Of a DNA stretch of 64,000 nt, positions 1-9,174 are shown piece after piece. The DNA comes from JAAYBF01 sp963715445 (GTDB lineage: Bacteria > Actinomycetota > Thermoleophilia > Solirubrobacterales > Thermoleophilaceae): NCBI GenBank assembly GCA_963715445.1, contig OY970240.1, positions 1,736,001 through 1,800,000 of the forward strand. The letters run 5' to 3'. How positions within the stretch are numbered: position 1 is the stretch's first letter; every line of letters begins with the position of its first letter. The notes beneath the pieces are model-generated. The model had not been told where the DNA came from and did no database searches. It saw only the letters and a program-made list of their open reading frames with translations. A program made the translations under genes and the position numbers.

Positions 1-103
1 TGTGCGCCGAATGTGCTCAAACGCGTACCCAAATGCTCCACTTGGAGTAGAAGATGGACTGGCTGACTGGCAAGTCAACGGGCTGGGCGCGCGCTCCCGC
101 CGT

Positions 104-131
104 TTGACTTCACAAGCTGCAGCGTTAGAAT
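104..131 (+). promoter_or_regulatory. Predicted housekeeping promoter of rpoD
   Basis: TTGACT (104-109) and TAGAAT (126-131) are 16 bases apart and each matches the sigma-70 hexamer at five of six positions. Transcription would begin near 138. The leader ends in AAGGTGAT (180-187), a Shine-Dalgarno-like site five bases before the ATG at 193. Bases 1-103 hold no gene that I can support. Confidence 0.55.
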
Positions 132-192
132 TACGAGCGTCTGTTTGAATGGCCCGAGGCGCGACCCGGGCCCCTGAGCAAGGTGATACTGG

Positions 193-1293
<1,101 letters not shown>

Positions 1294-1338
1294 CCCTCAG
1301 GACTCAAGGCATCCGGCTCTCGGGCCGACTAGAGGGGC

Positions 1339-2451
1339 ATGTTCGATCTTGAGCAGGCCCTTCGGCGTGTCGTAGAGGTTGAGGGCTCCGACCTGCACCT
1401 GAAGGTCCCCTCGCCACCGATGATCAGGCGGCAGGGCCGCCTGGAGGTCATGGAGGGCACCGAGCCGCTGACCTCGGCCATCATGGAGGGGGTCTTGGCC
1501 CAGATGGTCACCGACGAGCGCAAGCTCGCCGAGTTCGCGAGCGACAACGAGGTCGATCTCTCCTATGCGATTCCGGGCCTCGCCCGCTTTCGCGTCAACG
1601 CCTTCCGCCAGCGCGGGTCGGTGTCGATCGTCTGCCGCACGATCCCCTTCGACGTCAAGACCGTCGAGGAGCTGCTGCTGCCGAAGGTCGTCTCGGATCT
1701 CGCCGAGGAGGAGCGCGGCATCATCCTGCTCACCGGCACCACGGGCTCGGGAAAGTCGACGACGCTCGCGGCGATGATCAACCAGATCAACATGAACACG
1801 GCGAAGCACATCGTCACGATCGAGGACCCGGTCGAGTTCCTGCACCAGGACAAGAAGTCGATCATCAACCAGCGTGAGGTCGGTGAGGACACCCTCTCGT
1901 TCAAGCGGGCGCTGAAGCGCGTGCTGCGTCAGGACCCGGACGTGATCCTGATCGGCGAGATGCGCGACGATGAGACGGTGCGGACGGCCCTCTCGGCCGC
2001 TGAGACCGGCCACCTCGTGCTCTCCACCCTTCACACGATCGACGCCCCGGAGACGGTCAACCGCATCATCGACTTCTTCCCCCAGGTGGAGCAACAGCAG
2101 GCGCGCGCGATGCTCGCCGGCACTCTCAAAGGGGTGATCTCCCAGCGTCTGGTGCCAACGCCGGACGGCAACGGCCGCGTCGCGACCTGCGAGGTCCTGC
2201 GCATGACCGGCCGGGTGAAGGACATGATCATGGACGAGAAGGAGACCGGGAGGCTCCCCGAGGCGATCGCCGAGGGCGCCTACTACGGGATGCAGACTTT
2301 CGACCAGGCCCTGCTGGCCCACCTCCAGGCCGGCCGCATCGGCATGGACGAGGCGATGAAGGCGGCCACGCACCCCCACGACTTCAAGCTGCTGGTCTCA
2401 TCGGACGGGCAGCGCTCGACGTCGGTCGATCAGGTCTTCGCCGGCAACTAG
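1339..2451 (+). CDS. pilT: PilT-type retraction/secretion ATPase
   Basis: 370-aa hexameric ATPase of the PilT/GspE family, which powers type IV pilus retraction. The N-terminal PAS-like domain (about 1-100) includes the characteristic SDLHLKV near the start. The RecA-like domain has Walker A GTTGSGKST, Asp box IVTIEDPVEF, Walker B LIGEMRDDETVRTALSAAE and the histidine box STLHTIDAPETVNRIIDFFP. The AIRNLIRE motif that typifies proteobacterial PilT is not obvious. No pilB, pilC, pilM-Q or pilin gene lies nearby, so its partners are elsewhere or it serves another secretion-type machine. The stop overlaps by four bases that of the convergent S55 gene, so the two transcripts must run into each other. 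Confidence 0.92.
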   Translation: MFDLEQALRRVVEVEGSDLHLKVPSPPMIRRQGRLEVMEGTEPLTSAIMEGVLAQMVTDERKLAEFASDNEVDLSYAIPGLARFRVNAFRQRGSVSIVCRTIPFDVKTVEELLLPKVVSDLAEEERGIILLTGTTGSGKSTTLAAMINQINMNTAKHIVTIEDPVEFLHQDKKSIINQREVGEDTLSFKRALKRVLRQDPDVILIGEMRDDETVRTALSAAETGHLVLSTLHTIDAPETVNRIIDFFPQVEQQQARAMLAGTLKGVISQRLVPTPDGNGRVATCEVLRMTGRVKDMIMDEKETGRLPEAIAEGAYYGMQTFDQALLAHLQAGRIGMDEAMKAATHPHDFKLLVSSDGQRSTSVDQVFAGN

Positions 2452-4127
2452 GGCTCGGAGCGCCGCACGACCCGCATGGGTATGCGGAGCTTGCCGCGGA
2501 TCAGCGAGCGGGCGTCTCTGTAGACCACCGGTCCCGATCGCTTCTTCGAGAAGGTCGCGTGGATCCCGTCGGCCTGGCCGAGGTCGTGGATGCGACTTGC
2601 CAGCTCCGGCACCGAGCGGGGTGAGCGAGGAGCGCCCCCGGAGCCTCCGAAGAAGAACTCGAGCACGTTCTCGGCCCCTCCCCCCAGGGAGTTCGGGGTG
2701 GTCCCGCGCAGGGTCAGCACCCGACGGCCCGGCCGTGTCGAGCGGGGGATCCGGTACTGGAAGGAGAGCGGCTGCAGGCCGGCGCGGCTGCGCTGCAGAG
2801 CGAGGCGGATGCGCACCAGCTGCCCGGGCCGCACTCTGCGCGGCAGGGCGGCTCCGACGATGAACGACTCCTGCACGGCGGAGCGGATGCCCATGCGGAC
2901 CGACGCGCGGTTCACGTCCAGCCGGCCGAACTTGAAGCCGTCCACCAGCCCGATCGCGCTCGAGATGTCGCTCAAGGGGCCCTCGCCGTCGAAGTACCGC
3001 TTGCAGAAGCCGAGCGGCTTGCGAGCCTGGCGGACGGTCACTCGCAGACACATCGACGTGGTGAAGCTGGGTGGCGCGGAGCGCAGCACGCTGGTCGCCG
3101 CCTGCCCGGCCGCCAGGGTGGTGACCAGGTCCAGGCCGGAGCCCAGGCCCAGCCGGCGCTCGTCCGCGACCTGCGAGCGGATGGTGCTGGTGCGCCCGTT
3201 GTCGAGGCCGCGCGCGAAGACCGTGACGGGAACGGTCTTCGGCAGCGGCCCGACCCGGCCGACTATCGAGCTCAGCGCATCGTTCGTGAGAGTGCCCACC
3301 GGCCGGCCGGGGGTGGCGAGCTTGTAGGTGATCTCGTCGATCGAGCCGGCGGGGTTGTCGATCACCGAGTAGACGTAGGCGTCGAGCAGCGGCAGCGCCC
3401 GCCGGCCGTAGCCGTCGAACGGGTGGCCGAACGCCCACAGCCCGCTGCCGTCCCTGTAGGTGACCGTGCCGATGGCGCCCACGGCGATGTCCCCGCTCGA
3501 GATGCCGGCGGCGATGGCCCGGCCCGGCTCGAGCGGATACGGGGCATAGCCGAGGAAGGGCCCGGCCGGGGCGGTGAGAAGGGGTTGGCTCGCGCGTCGT
3601 GCGCCTGCGAGGGCCGCCTTGCGCATCGGCCCCGACAATCCGGCGATCGTGAGCGGCGTGGCGATCGGGCGTGCCCGCCTCAGAAGGGCAGTTGCCTTGC
3701 GGGCGGTGGCCGGCGGCGTGGGTCGGTCGCCGAGGATCTCCTCGATCGGCGTGGCCAGCGCCACGTCGTTCCCGTACTCGCCGACGCTCTCCGAGATGGC
3801 GCCGGCGTTGCGCCTGACACCCGCGGAGTCCGTGCAGTAGATCGGGGAGCCGGAGAACCCCGGCCCCACCCCTGTCGCATCCACGGCGGGCCCGGAGACG
3901 CGGATCAGCAGGCGGGGGCCGGTGGCGAAGGGGTCGCCGCGGAGGACGTCCACGATCTCGACGTTGAACTCGGACACCGTCGTCCCACGGATCACCGAGA
4001 GCGCGGTGCACTGCATCCCCGCGCTGACGCTCGCGAGCGGCATGATCGGGTCGGCTGCCATCGCCGTGGTGGCGGAGGTCGCGACGATCGTGATGAGCGC
4101 TGTGGCGAGCGCGATTCGGGACCTCAC
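2448..4127 (-). CDS. Exported SpoIVB-like S55 peptidase-domain protein
   Basis: About 559 aa from a GTG at 4127, chosen because it is followed at once by a hydrophobic signal peptide (RIALATALITIVATSATTA, cleavage near AMA-AD). The reading frame is open further upstream to an ATG at 4250, but that stretch is proline/arginine-rich and unlike a signal sequence. After the signal comes a SpoIVB/S55-like core: GMQCTALSVIRGTTVSEF, the serine motif GVGPGFSGSPIY (catalytic Ser within SGS) and GHPFDGYGR, as in the peptidase family that cleaves a sporulation checkpoint protein in Bacillus. The C-terminal half has no domain that I recognise. Substrate unknown; a sporulation role should not be assumed. 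It is divergent from the HxlR gene and convergent with pilT. Confidence 0.75.
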   Translation of the reverse strand: MRSRIALATALITIVATSATTAMAADPIMPLASVSAGMQCTALSVIRGTTVSEFNVEIVDVLRGDPFATGPRLLIRVSGPAVDATGVGPGFSGSPIYCTDSAGVRRNAGAISESVGEYGNDVALATPIEEILGDRPTPPATARKATALLRRARPIATPLTIAGLSGPMRKAALAGARRASQPLLTAPAGPFLGYAPYPLEPGRAIAAGISSGDIAVGAIGTVTYRDGSGLWAFGHPFDGYGRRALPLLDAYVYSVIDNPAGSIDEITYKLATPGRPVGTLTNDALSSIVGRVGPLPKTVPVTVFARGLDNGRTSTIRSQVADERRLGLGSGLDLVTTLAAGQAATSVLRSAPPSFTTSMCLRVTVRQARKPLGFCKRYFDGEGPLSDISSAIGLVDGFKFGRLDVNRASVRMGIRSAVQESFIVGAALPRRVRPGQLVRIRLALQRSRAGLQPLSFQYRIPRSTRPGRRVLTLRGTTPNSLGGGAENVLEFFFGGSGGAPRSPRSVPELASRIHDLGQADGIHATFSKKRSGPVVYRDARSLIRGKLRIPMRVVRRSEP

Positions 4128-4251
4128 CAGCGCGAGGCTAAAGCAAGCGCCGGTTTGGCGGTAGCGGTTCCCCCGCTCGAGGGGGCCGACACAGGGGCGC
4201 GGCGGCTTCCACGGAGGGCCGGCGCGGGCTGCTCGGAGCGCCCACTCCATA

Positions 4252-4288
4252 GCTTCACTTCCTGAAGCATTGCGCTAAACTGCGGTTT
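4252..4288 (+). promoter_or_regulatory. Promoter and operator-like inverted repeats upstream of the HxlR gene
   Basis: Two adjacent inverted repeats lie directly before the regulator: GCTTCA-N5-TGAAGC (4252-4268) and AAAC-N4-GTTT (4277-4288). They overlap a plausible promoter, TTCACT (4254-4259), 16-base spacer, TAAACT (4276-4281). Transcription would start only a few bases before the GTG at 4292, giving a nearly leaderless mRNA. The position suggests autoregulation; the actual operator is inferred. Confidence 0.45.
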
Positions 4289-4291
4289 GCT

Positions 4292-4663
4292 GTGCCTTTG
4301 CGAGATGACGCGACCTGTCCCGTCTGTGCCACCGCAGACATCGTCTGCGGCAAGTGGACGATCCTCGTCATCCGTGACCTGGCGGAGGGCACGACCCGCT
4401 TCTGCGAGCTCGAGCGCTCGCTCGCGGGCATCTCGCCGCGGACCCTCTCGCTGCGCCTGCGGGCGCTGGAGGACGAGGGCATCGTGGAGCGCAACACGTT
4501 CCCCGAGGTGCCGCCGCGGGTCGAGTACAGCCTGACCGAGAAGGGGCGAGCGCTGCTGCCCCTGATCGAGGACATGCGCCGCTACGGGCGCGAGTGGCTC
4601 GGCGGCGAGTGCGGGGGCGAAGCCGCCACCACGGCGCCTGCCACCGCCACCGCCGTCGCTTAG
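4292..4663 (+). CDS. HxlR/MarR-like winged-helix transcriptional regulator
   Basis: 123-aa DNA-binding protein of the HxlR family. The start shows the family pattern of early cysteines before the helix (CPVCATADIVCGKWTILVI; Cys9, Cys12, Cys19), then helix-turn-helix text (FCELERSLAGISPRTLSLRL), the wing and the terminal phrase YSLTEKGRALLPLI. HxlR proteins sense thiol-reactive electrophiles or redox state through such cysteines; which residue acts here is inference. GTG start at 4292 is the first usable codon and sits just after the operator-like repeats. The C-terminus trails into an Ala/Thr-rich segment. Its regulon is unknown; the divergent S55 gene and the downstream 508-aa gene are the nearest candidates. 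Confidence 0.88.
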   Translation: MPLRDDATCPVCATADIVCGKWTILVIRDLAEGTTRFCELERSLAGISPRTLSLRLRALEDEGIVERNTFPEVPPRVEYSLTEKGRALLPLIEDMRRYGREWLGGECGGEAATTAPATATAVA

Positions 4664-4737
4664 GCCGCGACCGCTTCGCCTGCCGCCGCGCTCGCCGGGC
4701 TTGCAGGGTTCTGGGCGTCGGCGCGGAAGTCGCCGAT

Positions 4738-6264
4738 ATGCGCAACCGGCAACTTCATGACGCGCTGCGCGCGTTCGCCCTCGAGGCCGCTGCACTGCTG
4801 CGTGACGATCAGAACGCGGGCGCGGAGGTCGAGTTCGATCTGGACAGCGGCGATCCCCGCCGCCGCGGGCCAAGCCTCTACCACTACAAGCCGCTCACCG
4901 GGAAGTTCATCGCCGATCGCTGGCACAGGCTGCGGTCGCTGCCGAGCCGGCCGGACGCCGCGGCCGCCCTCGGCGCCGGCGCTGCCGCCTACCTGCGAGC
5001 CAACGGCCTGCGCGGGGCGGAGGCGGACCCGGCGCTGCAGTCGATGCTCGAGCGGATCTACGAGGAGGCCACCGACCTGACCTTCCCCGAGGAGCGCTTC
5101 GAGCGCGTGTACGCGGAGGTGGAGCGGACTCTCTACAACAGCAGCCGCCCGGCGACCGTGCTCGTCCCGGTCCACGGGCTCTCGCTGTGGCCGGAGCAGG
5201 TGGATCTCGGCGACGGCGTGGAGCTCGTTCGCGGCGACCGCTCCGACGCGCCCGACGAGGCTGTCTGGGCCGACCCGGTCAACCCGTCGGCCGAAGGCGA
5301 GCGCCGGGACCCGAACGCCCTGCTCACGCTCACACGCGAGATCGACCCTGACGATCCGCTGCCCCTCGAAGAGGCCCGCCTGCGCTTTCGCGAGACCCTC
5401 ACCGGCCTGCGCCTCTGGAAGCCCGGCGGCGTGGCTCTCGGAGCCGTGGCTTGGCGCCGCTCCGGAGATGGCGCATGGCAGCCGTTCGAGCTCGAGTCCA
5501 CCGGCGTCGCCCGCAGCGAGCCCTGGGTGCTCGCCGAGGGTGAGGCGGAGGAGCTGCGGGAGTTCTTCGCGGCGATCGCGACCGCGCGCGTGAGCGGCTC
5601 CGTGGCCTGGGCTCTGTCCCGCTTCGAGATGGGCTGTGGCCGCCGCCTGGAGGGCGAGGCCCTCTCCGACTACCTGCTCGCCCTGCGCGCCCTGCTCGAC
5701 ACCACCGCCGACTCCTCGCGATCGAGCCTGGCGCTGCGCGTAGCCGTCCTCTGTGCCGAGGAGGGTGAGCGCAAGCAGGTGCAGCGCCGCGTCGAGCTCG
5801 CTCAGGCGCTCGAGCGATTCGTCATGGGGGACGGGGTGGAGGAGGACTACCTCGACACCGTCGGGTCGGAATCGTCCCGCACGCTGGTCGAGGAGGTGGA
5901 GCGCCACCTGCGCGCGCTGCTGCGCGACATCCTGTGCGGGTACCTCGACTCCGATCTCCGCGCCGTGTCCGACGACTTCCTGCTGGAGCCTCCGCGAGCG
6001 TCCGTCCCCGAGCCGGCGAGCGCACCCGTCACTGAGCCGGTTAGCGCACCCGTCGCCGCGGTTGTGGCGAGCCGGCGCGAGGAGTGGTCGAGCAAGCCTC
6101 AGCCCGAGCTGGACTTCGACGACGCCGACGACGAAGAGGGCGTGACGACCGAGATCGAGGCGATCGAGGCGTCGGGCGAGGAGTTCGGGGTCACCGCGGT
6201 CGAGGGCGACCGCGAGGTGGAGTACGACTGGGACGACCCGGCCAGCTACTCCGCGCCGGTCTGA
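4738..6264 (+). CDS. Conserved-looking protein of unknown function with acidic C-terminal tail
   Basis: 508 aa; I do not recognise the family. The ATG at 4738 (MRNRQLHDAL) is preferred because upstream codons in the frame overlap the HxlR gene and are arginine-rich nonsense. The first 380 residues look like a folded soluble, helix-rich protein (for instance LYHYKPLTGKFIADRW, LRLWKPGGVALGAVAWRR, SVAWALSRFEMGCGRRLEG, LVEEVERHLRALLRDIL). From about residue 420 it turns into an alternating Pro/Ala/Val linker and then a strongly acidic tail rich in Asp and Glu, ending near SYSAPV. No signal peptide or membrane segment. It starts 74 bases after the HxlR stop and may share its transcript. Its stop abuts that of the convergent ArsA-like gene with no gap. 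Confidence 0.75.
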   Translation: MRNRQLHDALRAFALEAAALLRDDQNAGAEVEFDLDSGDPRRRGPSLYHYKPLTGKFIADRWHRLRSLPSRPDAAAALGAGAAAYLRANGLRGAEADPALQSMLERIYEEATDLTFPEERFERVYAEVERTLYNSSRPATVLVPVHGLSLWPEQVDLGDGVELVRGDRSDAPDEAVWADPVNPSAEGERRDPNALLTLTREIDPDDPLPLEEARLRFRETLTGLRLWKPGGVALGAVAWRRSGDGAWQPFELESTGVARSEPWVLAEGEAEELREFFAAIATARVSGSVAWALSRFEMGCGRRLEGEALSDYLLALRALLDTTADSSRSSLALRVAVLCAEEGERKQVQRRVELAQALERFVMGDGVEEDYLDTVGSESSRTLVEEVERHLRALLRDILCGYLDSDLRAVSDDFLLEPPRASVPEPASAPVTEPVSAPVAAVVASRREEWSSKPQPELDFDDADDEEGVTTEIEAIEASGEEFGVTAVEGDREVEYDWDDPASYSAPV

Positions 6265-7380
6265 TCAGCCTTCGTCCGATCCTTTGAAGAGCCGGCTAGC
6301 CACGTAGGCGAGGCCGTCGATGTCGTGCACGTCGCCGGCCAGCTCCGGGACGGCGATCATCGGCGCGCCGCCGAGCCTGCCGCTCAGCGTCTCCATCGCG
6401 GCCGCATCCTGATCGGCCAGCCGCTGGCGGTCTCGCAGCGCGAGAACGGCCTTCGCGGCCAGCCGCTCGTCGAGCAGCCCGGCGAGCTCCCGCTCGAGCT
6501 TCGGGCCGGGCTCTGCGTCGATCCGCTCGCGGACGCGGTTGACGATCACCCCGCCGAACGGCATCCTCGATTCGACGAGCCGGCGGTGGAAGTACTCGGC
6601 GTCATCGATCGCCGCGGCCCGCGGCGAGGTGACGAGCAAGAAGGAGCTCCGCTCGTCGCCCAGCAGGGCCTCGACGTGCTTGGCGCGATCCCTGAAACCC
6701 TCGGCCATTCCCCCGAAGGCGTTGAAGAACTCGGCCAGGTCGCGCAGCAGGTCGACCCCCGTCGCGCGGCCGATGACCGAGAACAGGGGGCTCGCGCCGC
6801 GCCCCAGGAACCCGAGACCGGTGCGACCGGAGGCCCGGAAGAGCTGAAGCGAGCGTGAGTCGATGAAGCGGGACAGGCGCCCCGGCGCGTCGAGGAAGTC
6901 GAGCGCGTTGCGCGTTGGAGGCGTGTCGAGCACCAGCAGGTCGTAGCGGCCGGACTCGTGCAGCTCGTAGAGCTTCTCCATCGCCATGTACTCCTGGGAG
7001 CCGGCAACCGCGTTCGAGAGCTGGCGGTAGATCGGATTGCCCAGCACCGCCTCCCGCGTCTCCGGGTCGGGCGCGTTGCGCTCGATCAGGTCGTCGAAGG
7101 TGCGCTTGGCGTCGAGCGTCATCGCCCACAGCTCGCCCTCACCTCCCAGGCCCGCGCGCTCGAGGCGGCGCGGGTCGACCCGGTGCTCCTCGTTGCCCAT
7201 GTCCTCGAGGCCGAGCGAGTCCGCGAGGCGGCGGGCGGGATCGATCGTGAGCACGATCACCTTGCTGCCGCGGGCGGCGACACCGGCGGCGATCGCGGCG
7301 GAGACGGTCGTCTTGCCGACGCCTCCGGAGCCGGCGCAGATCACCACCTGCTTGCCCTTCACCAGCCGGGCGACGCTCAC
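6265..7380 (-). CDS. ArsA/GET3-like ATPase, second of a pair
   Basis: About 371 aa, P-loop ATPase of the ArsA/GET3 group with a deviant Walker A, CAGSGGVGKTTVSAA, near the N-terminus and LLVLDTPPTRNALDFLDAP as switch II/Walker B region. It begins at a GTG (7380) that overlaps the stop of the upstream ATPase gene by four bases (GTGA); codons before that are out of place. The pair resembles the mycobacterial Rv3679/Rv3680 pair, which form a heteromeric ATPase; arsenite transport should not be inferred, since there is no ArsB, ArsR or metal-binding cysteine cluster. Probably works as an obligate partner of the upstream gene product in an energy-dependent protein-handling or redox-linked process. 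Confidence 0.85.
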   Translation of the reverse strand: MSVARLVKGKQVVICAGSGGVGKTTVSAAIAAGVAARGSKVIVLTIDPARRLADSLGLEDMGNEEHRVDPRRLERAGLGGEGELWAMTLDAKRTFDDLIERNAPDPETREAVLGNPIYRQLSNAVAGSQEYMAMEKLYELHESGRYDLLVLDTPPTRNALDFLDAPGRLSRFIDSRSLQLFRASGRTGLGFLGRGASPLFSVIGRATGVDLLRDLAEFFNAFGGMAEGFRDRAKHVEALLGDERSSFLLVTSPRAAAIDDAEYFHRRLVESRMPFGGVIVNRVRERIDAEPGPKLERELAGLLDERLAAKAVLALRDRQRLADQDAAAMETLSGRLGGAPMIAVPELAGDVHDIDGLAYVASRLFKGSDEG

Positions 7381-8306
7381 AGCCGCCGCCCCAGGACGTC
7401 TGCGAGGTGCTCGAGGCCCTCGCGCTCCACCTCGGGCGCGAGCAGATGCGGGAGCGTCGCGACCGGCGCGGTGACGTGTCGCCGCAGCCGCGCCACCTGG
7501 GCGCGCTGGGCCTGCGCGCTCGCGCGCGCGTCCAGCGCGGCGCGGAGCGTGGCTTGCGCGGTGGGGGAGCCGGAGCCTCGGGCCGACTCGATCGCCTCGG
7601 CCTCGGCCGCGCTCAGCCGCGCCGGGAGAACGCCGTTCACGAGCGCGTGGTCGAGCCCCATGCCGAGCTCCTCGCTCAGCCGCGTCTCGAGCTCGATCGT
7701 CTCGTTGACCGGCATCTCCTCGGCGAGCGCGACCGCTACGACCGCGGTCTTGGCCGGGTCGGAGATGAAGTCGCCGATGATCCCCGCCTGACGGTGGACC
7801 GGCCCGACGCGGGCGACGTCGACGAAGGTCCGCGGTGCGCGCAGCAGCGCGAGCCCGTGGCCGGTGGCGGGTGCGTCGACGATCACGAGGTCGTAGGGCG
7901 AGGAGCTCGCCGTCTTGCGCTCGAGCTGCGCCAGCTCCCAGACCTTTCCGATCGTCACCAGCTCGGCGAGCCCGGGGGCGGCCGCGGCGAGGTACTGGAA
8001 GATCCTGCTCGAGTTGACGAGCCCCGCGAGCGTCCCGGAGCGGAGCTGGTAGCGGAGCCACTCCTCACGGGCGTCGGAGGGGTTCACGGAGAACGCGGAC
8101 AGCCCGGGGGCCACCTCGCTCTCCTTGAAGCCGGTCGGCTCGCGGCCGAACGCCGCGGTGACCCGCTCCTGCTCGGCGACCTCCGCCACCAGCGTCCGCT
8201 TGCCCGCGCGCGCGGCGACGAGGCCGAGCGCGGCGGCCACCGTCGTCTTGCCTACCCCGCCCTTCCCGGTGACGAATATGAGCCGCCTGTCGAGGATCCC
8301 CGCCAC
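7377..8306 (-). CDS. ArsA/GET3-like ATPase, first of a pair
   Basis: About 309 aa from a GTG at 8306, which places RRLIFVTGKGGVGKTTVAAA (Walker A) close to the N-terminus as in relatives; an ATG at 8372 would add 22 uncharacteristic residues. Other marks are LVAEVAEQERVTAAFG, YDLVIVDAPATGHGLALLRAP and GPVHRQAG, all as in the Rv3679-type member of the mycobacterial pair. The two ATPases are clearly related but not recent duplicates. Four-base overlap with the downstream member implies translational coupling and a fixed ratio. The gene is divergent from parA, with a 100-base gap holding both promoters; I see no convincing hexamers there. Confidence 0.85.
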   Translation of the reverse strand: MAGILDRRLIFVTGKGGVGKTTVAAALGLVAARAGKRTLVAEVAEQERVTAAFGREPTGFKESEVAPGLSAFSVNPSDAREEWLRYQLRSGTLAGLVNSSRIFQYLAAAAPGLAELVTIGKVWELAQLERKTASSSPYDLVIVDAPATGHGLALLRAPRTFVDVARVGPVHRQAGIIGDFISDPAKTAVVAVALAEEMPVNETIELETRLSEELGMGLDHALVNGVLPARLSAAEAEAIESARGSGSPTAQATLRAALDARASAQAQRAQVARLRRHVTAPVATLPHLLAPEVEREGLEHLADVLGRRL

Positions 8307-8406
8307 CCCGGGAAAGGTATTGGTCGGAAGGATTCCCCTCTCCACGTGCGAATAGGCACTCGGTAATGGCAATCACGATTTTCAGCCCGTCGATCCGGAG
8401 GCACCA

Positions 8407-9174
8407 GTGACGCCACAGGCCAAGGTCATCGCGTTCACCAATCAGAAGGGGGGCGTGGCGAAGACCACCACCACGCTCAACCTCGCCGCCGCGTTCGTAG
8501 AGAGCGGGCATCGCGCGCTCTGCATCGATCTCGACCCGCAGGGCAACCTGACGATGAGCCAGGGGATCGATCCCGACTCGCTCGAGCTGTCGATGTACGA
8601 CGTGCTCGTGCACGACGTCTCGATCCGGGAGGTCATCCGCAAGCGAGAGGTGGACGTCGCCTGCGCGTCGATCGACCTCGCGGGAGCCGAGATCGCCATG
8701 TCCACGAAGATCGGCCGGGAGCGCTCCCTGGAGAAGGCCCTGAAGCCGATCATGGAGGACTACGACTTCATCTGCATCGACACTCCGCCGAGCCTCGGGC
8801 TGCTCACGATCAACGCCCTGACGGCGGCTCACAAAGTTATCGTCCCCGTGCAATGCGAGTATCTGTCCATGCGGGGACTGGTGCAGCTCCAGAACACGCT
8901 CTCGATGATTCGGGAGAACCTCAACCCGGACGTCGAGATCGAGGGCATCCTGCCGACGCTGGTCGACAGCCGCACAGTCCATGCGAAGGAAGCGATCGAG
9001 CTGCTGGAGGAGAACTTCGGCGACCAGGTCTTCGCGTCCCGCATCACCAAGACCGTGCGCTTCGCCGAAGCGCCGGTCAAGGGAATGTCCGTGCTCAAGT
9101 ACGACCCTGACGGGAAGGCGGCGTATGCCTACCGCCAGCTCGCGAAGGAGGTTCTCTCGAATGGCAAGCGGTAA
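8407..9174 (+). CDS. parA: ParA/Soj-family ATPase
   Basis: 255-aa Walker-type cytoskeletal ATPase. Deviant Walker A NQKGGVAKTTTTLNLAAAF with the signature lysine, Walker A' LCIDLDPQGNLT, and Walker B DFICIDTPPSLGLLTINAL are all intact. GTG start at 8407 has a strong GGAGG (8397-8401) five bases upstream. There is no N-terminal DNA-binding extension, so it is the short chromosomal Soj type. No parB and no parS-like site are visible next to it. Instead ftsZ overlaps its last 14 bases, which couples its translation to the division protein. That neighbourhood suggests a role in placing the division ring or coordinating it with segregation, as for MipZ-like ATPases; this is inference from context. 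Confidence 0.92.
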   Translation: MTPQAKVIAFTNQKGGVAKTTTTLNLAAAFVESGHRALCIDLDPQGNLTMSQGIDPDSLELSMYDVLVHDVSIREVIRKREVDVACASIDLAGAEIAMSTKIGRERSLEKALKPIMEDYDFICIDTPPSLGLLTINALTAAHKVIVPVQCEYLSMRGLVQLQNTLSMIRENLNPDVEIEGILPTLVDSRTVHAKEAIELLEENFGDQVFASRITKTVRFAEAPVKGMSVLKYDPDGKAAYAYRQLAKEVLSNGKR

